The notes under the pieces were generated by a model. The model was not told the origin of the DNA and made no database searches. It saw only the letters and a list, made by a program, of their open reading frames with translations. A stretch of 64,000 bases of DNA, from positions 1 to 64,000 of the forward strand of contig FMBT01000169.1 in assembly GCA_900095095.1 (NCBI GenBank). The letters are read 5' to 3'. The DNA comes from Fragilariopsis cylindrus CCMP1102. Taxonomy: Eukaryota; Bacillariophyta; Bacillariophyceae; Bacillariales; Bacillariaceae. The position numbers and the translations under genes are program-made. Shown one piece after another: positions 56,949-64,000 of this stretch (the stretch's first letter is position 1; each line of letters opens with the position of its first letter).

Positions 56949-59063
56949 AGCAACCTCCAGTGATATTATACTTCGTGCTGTACCAAAATCAAGAACTGAA
57001 GATATGAAAGAAGCAGTATCACCAGAATCACAATCACTGTTGCTGCTGTTATCATTGATCTCCTCGTCAATAATATACTCCTCTTCTTTATCGTCGTCAG
57101 TAAATGCTCCGCTTCTTCTTCCTCGTCATCATCGTCGTTGTCGTTGTTGTAGGAAGAATGGTCATGGATTCGTTGACTTCTTCATTTCGTCGCAAGAGGA
57201 AGATGAAAAAGACGACGATGATGTAGATGGAATTGAGGATGACGATGATGATGATGATGATGATGGAATTATCTTCGACGCCGAACAAGAAGCGGGAGAT
57301 GATAAGGAGTGAGGAATAATGCCGTCTTTTCTCTCATTATCTTGATTGTCGTTGTTTTTACTACTACATCCATCATCAATGTTTGGTTTTTATTCTTGTT
57401 TACGAAAGAAGAAAAGTTACCAATGATATTGATGTTGCTGTTACTGTTGATGATCATATTAGTAGTAGATGTAGTCTTATTATTACTATTGTTCATTTTA
57501 TTTTTGATGTGACAGAATCTCAACATGATGCTTTCAATTCTAATCGGTAGGTAACTTTTGATCTCAATCTATGTAGATTTGTATTCAATTCGACAGTGAT
57601 TATTTTTTATGGAAAGCAGAATGCAGAATGCAGAATCCAGTTTGGTTGTCGTCGTTTTATTTTTTATTGTGGTTGTTATAATCCTACGTTATAATTGTTT
57701 AGCATGCGATCGTCTATATTACTGCTGAACTGGGACTGGATCATTCATCTGGGGAACAGACTGCTGCTGGGAAAACAAAGACATCCTTACACAAAACAAA
57801 ACCAAAGGAAAGGAAAACCATAATGCTCCTGCAAATCGGTTTTTTTTTGCTTTTTGGTTTACACCCATCCACTGCACCCCCACTCAAATCGTACACGAAT
57901 CCATTTTCACACACACGAGCATAATGCTCATCCTCTTCGTGTACGGTTGGTTGCCTTGTTGGTTTTACTAGTCCTGTACAGCTTATTCTCGGACTTCTTG
58001 TCATGATGTTTGTTCGTCATGGTTTTGTGTTTCGATATACAGTACGTTTTCAGGTTTCGGTAAGTCTTTCACGTAGAAATGAAAAAAGGGAATGATTTAG
58101 CCCCAAATTGAGAAATATAAGGGTTTAACACACAATAAAAGAGTCTACTAGTACATATTCAATATAGTTCTAATAATATATAATCATACCGTATGATCAT
58201 AACAGTGCTTATTGCTTTATATGTTTTTATGTCCTTTTGGGGGACGAATAGTTGGGGGGATAAATTCATCAACCAAAATTAATGACATTTGGGGGGGCCC
58301 AAATATTGGACTATATTTTTTGTTTATACGGCGTGTCTTGTTTTCAACGGAAGAAATGTGCGTACCCGCTCTACATACCTTCCGTTCACTTGTTATCTAC
58401 TGCATTTTTCCGAGACGTTAAATATACATAATAAATTCTAACAAAGCAAGACATCTATTTTCAGCGCACTAAGATGAGAAAGCCAAGAATGGCGGAACTG
58501 ACCCGTGAGTCTTCAACTCACATTACTTTCAACAAAGAGTTCCTCTTTCTTATTGACTTGCGCTTTCCTTGCTTCCGCAGAAGAAAATTAATCGCGAACA
58601 CAATACAGTACTGCTGATTCGCCAGAGTCGTTAACAGCGGGGGAGACGACATACAATAAGCACATACACCGATAGTCTTTAGATTTATAACGATAAGGTG
58701 CACCAAGAAATATCTAAAAGACCCAACATCTGTACAACATCAACCGGTCGATTACTATCGAATTCGCGAATCGATACTTTGGAAGTTGAGTGTGTGACAT
58801 ACAAGTACAGAACGCAGGATACAAGTAGAAGTTGGTTGGGGTATACATTTATTTACTATCGCCGTAGCGTGGTTGGGTTTATTTACTAACGGCACGCCGT
58901 CATCAATAATATAATAACGGTACCGGTAGCAATTCTTTTGAAAAAATAATAAAACCGTAATAAGAAGATTAAACGCTCATTTTTATCTCAATTCATATTC
59001 AAAGAGTCACCCACATACAAGAGGGTAACAAATTAGAACTCCCTCCTTTTCCCGAATCGAAAC
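56949..59063. other. Upstream part of the acidic gene, then gene-poor sequence
   Basis: 56949-57125 is probably coding (see the acidic protein). From 57130 to about 57530 several frames on the minus strand carry Asp/Glu- or Asn-rich translations, so more 5' exons of that gene may lie here. 57540-59063 shows no supported gene. Confidence 0.35.
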
Positions 59064-62000
59064 ATGGTGAATAGTATGCCTCGAAATTATCATAGTTTCA
59101 GTAGTAATAGTATGAATAATAAGAGTACAACCCAACAATAGCTCCTACGACAACACCAATGAGTGTCCAAGAACTACTACGAGATCGAGGACATCGTCTT
59201 CTGTGAGTGTGAATAATAAAGGTAGCAGCAGTAGTAGTAGTCAAAGTACATACGCAACCGTCAGTACAAGAGGAACAACAAGTACGAGTACCCGTGGGGT
59301 TGTTACGCATAATAATAATAATTAATAGCAACACGTCGTCGACAATAGCTTACTCCAGAGAAGTAGTAAAAAGCTGGTGGTAACACCTATAATTACAATA
59401 GTAGAAATAATAATGGGCAATGTCAGTGGCAATGTCAGTGGTGTTAGGATGGACAAAAATAATAATAATAATACTAGTAGTAGTAGTAAAGGAAGAGCAA
59501 CGTTACAGCAGCAACAACTGATGATGGACCTGCTAACAGTGGTGGGCGGCGGCGCGTTGTCGTCATCGGTGGAGATGGAATCGAAAACAATAACAGTAGT
59601 AGGAGTACTCCGTAAGATGAACAGAGGGTCATTCCGTAAGACCGAATGATGCAAAAGAATAAACGAAATAATAATAAGCAATACTACTGTTGGTGGGATA
59701 GTAGTACTATTAGTAATAATACCCACAATCATCCAATAAGTGTGGGCGGTACTAATATCTCTGGTGCTGGTCCTTCTACTATCACAAAAGCCAACAGCGC
59801 AGCAGCAACAGCAGCAACTTCTCCTAGATCTACTACTACTACTACTACTACTACTCAAAGTGCATCATCAGCGTCATCACTATTCAAGAATAGTAAATCA
59901 TCAGTGGCAGCAGCCATTGCTGCTATGGAAGTACGAGAACTGGCTGTGCTGGTGAATATACTACTCCACCATCCCCTTCAGCAAATAAAAGAACGCTGGC
60001 GAATGCGAATACGAAGTCATCATCGCTATCTTCGATTTCTTCTCCATCCTCATCCTCTTTCGTTCTATCGTCTCCACCATATCATCAACAACAAACCTGA
60101 TGGTGAAGGAAGAAGAAGCTGATGATGATGATGAAGATGAAGAACTTCCTCAACTTCCTCAAGGTCATGTCGATACAATCTTAGATATGTACAGAGGATC
60201 AATGACATCGTCATCTACATCGTCTTCTCCTTATTATTAGACTTGTACCGAGATGTACTGTATGTTTCACCGGATGTTTCTGATCGTGAAATCCGTATTG
60301 CATATTTTCGTCGTGGACGTGAAATATTAGGTGAAGCTTCTGCTTTATCTGGATTGTCTAGTAGAAATAATAACGGTAATAATAATATCAATAACAAACT
60401 TGATCCTGAAACGAAATTAAAATTCCAAGCTGTTAGTATGGCCTATGAGTTATTATCAACTCCAGAATGGAAAGAAATTTATCTACGTCAAGGTGGATTA
60501 AAATTGACAATGAAGAACAAGGACAAGAGAAATAATAATATCAATAATGATAGAAGAACAAGAGGGAATGATAATGGTGGTGATGGCGATGATGAAATAG
60601 AACAATGACAATAGATACTAATGCTACTAGAACGACTTCTTCAAAGCCAGACGAGAAAAACAACAACAACGACAACACGAGGATTTGTTCTCGTCGTCAC
60701 CATCTGCCGTTGCTGCAGCTTTTCCTACTATAAATACAACAGTAGAAACAAATAGTAATGGTGGTTTAGTAGTACCTGCAGTAAAGGATACTAACCATAC
60801 AACAACAAAATCGTTAGAAATAACGAAGTTCAGTTCCCACTTAATACTGTACACCAGCAGCAACAATTAATACAAAATGAATTTCAACAACAACAAAAAA
60901 CAAGCCATTCCAATAGTGAAACGATTACCCACAGCGTTACGTAGATCTTCGTTCACCGGTCGAGATAATGGTAATAATGATAATGCTAGTTGCACTTCGT
61001 CGTCGTCAATAAAAATAAAAATAAAAGAATATCGAGGAGGACCGGTACAACAACATCATCATCTGTTCGATGGAATGATCATGTAGAGGAGTTGATCTTT
61101 GCGAATCATCCCAATGAACATGCTTGTAGTGATAGCGAGGATGATGATGATGATACTGATGACGATGATGACGATAATGATGATGGTTACGATGACGATG
61201 ACGATAATATTGATATGGATGATAGAACAGAAGATGATGATATTGTTGAAGAGGAGGAACGAAATCATCGTCAACAACAACAAACTAAAAAAACAAGAAG
61301 AAACAAGATGGTACTTTCCCGCGTCTAATTGGTAGTGGTGGTGGTGATAATAATAGTAACGATAATAACGGTACAACAAACCAGAACGGCGAGTCGTATT
61401 CCGTTACTATCAAGTCTCCGGCATCAGTGTCTGGTCATAGTAGTAGTCATCGTAGCGTTAGTAATTCGACGACGGGGTCCAATAGCAAACGTAGCAACAA
61501 CAGAAACAAAAACAAAAAGAAACAAAAAATTGTTATCGATTCAGACGAATTAGAATCTCATTTGAAACGGATGGATAATGAGGCAGAAAAACATTTCGTT
61601 CAAGATTTTTGGGATAACTTTGAAGAATCGATGGATGGGATTATGTCTCTTGTAGATTCTTTAGGTGGGGATGCATCCAAAAAAAGCAAAAACAAAGGCG
61701 GCAATAATAAACGATCTGCATCGTCGTGGTCGTCCTCTATTCTATCGTCGTCAAAACAACAACAACGCGGGCGTCGGAGCAAAAATAATAATGCTGCTGC
61801 TGGTACAATTAGTCGAAGTATGAGCCATGATTTGATATCAACTAGTTCTACAATTTATGAAGAAGACGAGGACGCAATCCTCAAAAGATCCAATTCATTT
61901 ACGGAGGGTACGATGTCTCAGCATGAGCTTGTATCATTGCCCCAGCAACAAAAATCGAACACATTGTCATCATCATTGGGAGCAGCGAAAGTCGTCACTC

Positions 62001-63539
62001 CCGATCATCACCATCATCATCATGACCAAAATACTAGTTCCAAACGACTTGATCCGCCTACCTCAGAAATGCAATCGCCATACGAAATGGTACTCAATTC
62101 GTGGCCTTTCCAAAGTTCGTCACAGCAAGTAGAATATGCTACATCATCAACAACTACACCGGCTGTCGTTTCTCCACAATCGGCAGGAAGAATGACGAAG
62201 TCAACAATCCAAGACTCATATCCTCAATCATCGTCTCATCGTCTTACGGTGATATCTCCTCCTTCTGATGCAGCAACGTCACTTGCATCTGATATTTTGT
62301 CTCAGCAACAACTAAAACAGAAGTTATTTCGTCCCATTTCACCTGCACTATCTGAAGCGTCTGAGGCTATTACAAGTGGATTTGATGGTGGTTCGTCGAA
62401 TAGTAATAATAATGAGAGTAATAATCGTTCATTATTATCAGATGATAAATTCGAGTTGGGAAGCCGTATATCAGAAATGGATAGTCTAGATTTGACCGAA
62501 TTTGATAATCCATTTCGTCAACAGCCTTTATCATCTTCTCCGATAAATGTGATGGTACTTCCAATGCTCCTCTTCTACCACCAGCTGATGCTGCTATGCC
62601 TATATCGAAATCTAAGAATTCGCAATCAGAGTTGGATGAAGAGAAAAAGGTCGATTTTAAGTCGAAGCTCCCGCCTAATGATACCAACAATGCTGCCACC
62701 GCCATACCGCCACCAAGAAGGGTAAGTTCCGAGTTTCGATGACCAGTCGAACTAGAGGGATTTCGTATGATAAAGAGCAGCAGCCCCTTCCACGATCAAG
62801 TTGCTGCTAACAAAAACGGCAGGGCAAGTAGAACTAGCAGAGCTGAGTCAATGGAAGACGTGTTTGCTGGCGTTGACGAAGGGTCAAACAGCAGCAGCAG
62901 ATATGTGATGTGATCGACAATAATCGTAGACCGCTAATCTACAAGATATTTCTATCGAACGGTCGGCGTCACACGTGAGTGATCTAAGTGAAAGCGTTTA
63001 CACATCCAATAAGAAAAGCGAGGATGACGAAGAAGGAGAAAGGATTCTATCGAGAGTCGAATCGCTGATGATCCTCCGATTGTGGTTTCTGTCAGTGAAG
63101 CAGCAACTGTCACATTCGCTCCCTCTACAATATCGTCGTCGGCGATGTCGTCGTCATCTACTAAGAAATCAATCATGATGAATAATAGTACGACACGAAG
63201 TAGCGTACGAAGTGAAGAAGTACTGGGTACTCGTCCTATGCTTCTACACGGGACACAAATTCTGTATATTCTCTTGAATCGGCGGCTGTTGATTCCTCAG
63301 GATTTTTTGACTATTTTATCCGGTATGTGACGGCTATCATGACAGAATGGTCCAACAACCAACGGTCCACCAGCCGAATATCAGCAAGATTTTATGAGTC
63401 TATTTTCGACTGCTGAAAAAGTGCACATAAAGCAGAACTTCCTGTCAAAGCAGAAGTTCTAGAGCAGCCATCGTCCATGAAGCGAGTGCCCAGTAGCAGT
63501 ACTTGTAGTACAGCAGCAGCCGTGGCTCTTGAAGCTTAG
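59064..63539 (+). CDS. J-like-domain protein with long disordered regions (frame broken)
   Basis: The clearest part is 60243-60500: DLYRDVLYVSPDVSDREIRI, AYFRRGREILGEA, an Asn insert, KLDPETKLKFQAVSMAYELL and STPEWKEIYLRQGG. This follows the J-domain pattern of helices I to IV, but the HPD tripeptide is replaced. Upstream, Ser/Thr/Asn-rich coding sense runs in changing frames from an ATG at 59064, with EDEELPQLPQGHVDTILDMY just before the domain. Downstream come SSVRWNDHVEELIFANHPNE, an acidic block, SDELESHLKRMDNEAEKHFV and QDFWDNFEESMDGIMSLVDS (61545-61660). Then follow many Ser-rich phospho-motif-like stretches, ending VPSSSTCSTAAAVALEA at 63539. J-like proteins with this layout occur in diatoms; without HPD, Hsp70 stimulation is unlikely. 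About ten frame changes are needed and the N-terminal limit is uncertain. Confidence 0.6.
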
Positions 63540-64000
63540 GTGTTTGAAACGATAGGCAGAGAGAGTACTCGTCGACGAAACCGTAAGATAATTTATATTT
63601 TTTTGTATACCATTAACGTTGTGTCTAACACACAAATTTGGATTAATTATAATATATATATATAAAGTCTCTACTTCGTATTATTATTTTAGTTTTACTT
63701 TTTCTACTGTATTTTTATCTTAGATACTTTTTCGCCTCTCTTTTTTGAACATATCTAGTCCAATCTAACTTTTTGTGTCCGACGACGGACATAAAGATAA
63801 GCTGTTCGTAGTGATTATCAACACAGTGACAAAAAATTGTTAAAACCAAGAAATGAAAAGTCGTAGTCTGGTTTGTGTTTAAAGGTACATCCCGCTCTCT
63901 CATTGCTTTATTATCACTATCATTGAATTTAATCCTTTTTCTTTTGTTACGATAGTGGGAAAATTCCTGTTGCCCTTCTTCGTGCTCATCGACGACGGCC
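63540..64000. other. 3' flank at the window edge
   Basis: AT-rich, with (TA)n near 63650. The last short minus-strand open frame (63715-63903) has no recognisable family. Confidence 0.35.

Noticed and set aside
57741-58004. 87-codon minus-strand open frame
   Set aside because: No family, no clear conserved segment, and a hydrophobic stretch that is unremarkable for AT-rich DNA. Not enough to call a gene.
59322-59858. 178-codon minus-strand hydrophobic open frame
   Set aside because: Antisense of Asn/Ser/Thr-rich coding sequence of the J-like gene. Its 'membrane' segments come from reversed Asn/Asp codons.
1-64000. Alternative genetic code or stop-codon readthrough to explain the interrupted genes
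   Set aside because: The breaks are changes of frame, not in-frame stops of one type, and intact genes here use all three stops normally.
1-64000. Programmed ribosomal frameshifting
   Set aside because: Too many genes are affected and there are no common slippery sites. Shifts occur in both directions and at different sequence contexts.
1-64000. CRISPR arrays, bacterial operons, tRNA or rRNA genes
   Set aside because: No spaced repeat array, no rRNA-like sequence and no convincing B-box/acceptor-stem arrangement was found by reading. The window is eukaryotic.

Overview
The window is nuclear DNA of a eukaryotic alga, most likely a pennate diatom close to Fragilariopsis/Pseudo-nitzschia. Three things in the sequence point there. 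Two head-to-head genes encode plastid presequences with a diatom cleavage motif (an exact ASAFAP at 51679-51753, and AQAFNAP at 52279). There is a DUF6824 'LCGRGGG' gene and an ankyrin-like protein of a type expanded in these diatoms. Spliceosomal introns are short, GT..AG and about 90-235 bp. Base composition is AT-rich with many trinucleotide runs (Asn, Asp, Ser, Gln and Thr tracts). I saw no operons, CRISPR array, rRNA or tRNA.

Layout. 0.4-7 kb: a secreted Ala/Thr plus Ser-Pro-repeat protein, a leucine-rich-repeat protein (minus) and a tocopherol-cyclase-family protein. 7-12 kb: a very repetitive minus-strand protein with Ena/VASP- or WH2-like basic motifs and RxxSLP motifs. 12-14.8 kb: gene-poor. 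14.8-21.5 kb: a disordered/SnoaL protein, a membrane-anchored basic protein, the ankyrin-like protein and coatomer zeta. 23.5-32 kb: a GT31-like glycosyltransferase, an unknown secreted or plastid protein, a twin-CX9C protein, a GT90/CAP10-like glycosyltransferase and a small unknown. 32.9-39 kb: NPRL3 (GATOR1 arm of TORC1 nutrient sensing) and the DUF6824 gene. 39.2-44.4 kb: a secreted esterase-chitinase fusion gene bracketed by a duplicated non-coding segment, with a 515-bp MITE at the end of the second copy. 44.5-49.6 kb: an FSH1-type serine hydrolase, a membrane-anchored kinase-like protein and a two-helix membrane protein. 50.9-53.2 kb: two divergent plastid genes. 54.3-63.5 kb: a LITAF-type zinc protein, an acidic disordered protein and a long J-like-domain protein.

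How the genes relate. Several act on glycans or the cell surface (GT31, GT90, the esterase-chitinase fusion, the Ser/Pro-repeat protein and the lumenal-type kinase), but they are not evidently one pathway. The divergent plastid pair shares one promoter region and is the best candidate for co-regulation.

Caveat. Most genes are interrupted by single-base frame changes while the protein similarity continues in another frame. I read this mainly as consensus error in a long-read assembly, so gene spans below run across those breaks. Starts and introns are approximate unless stated.
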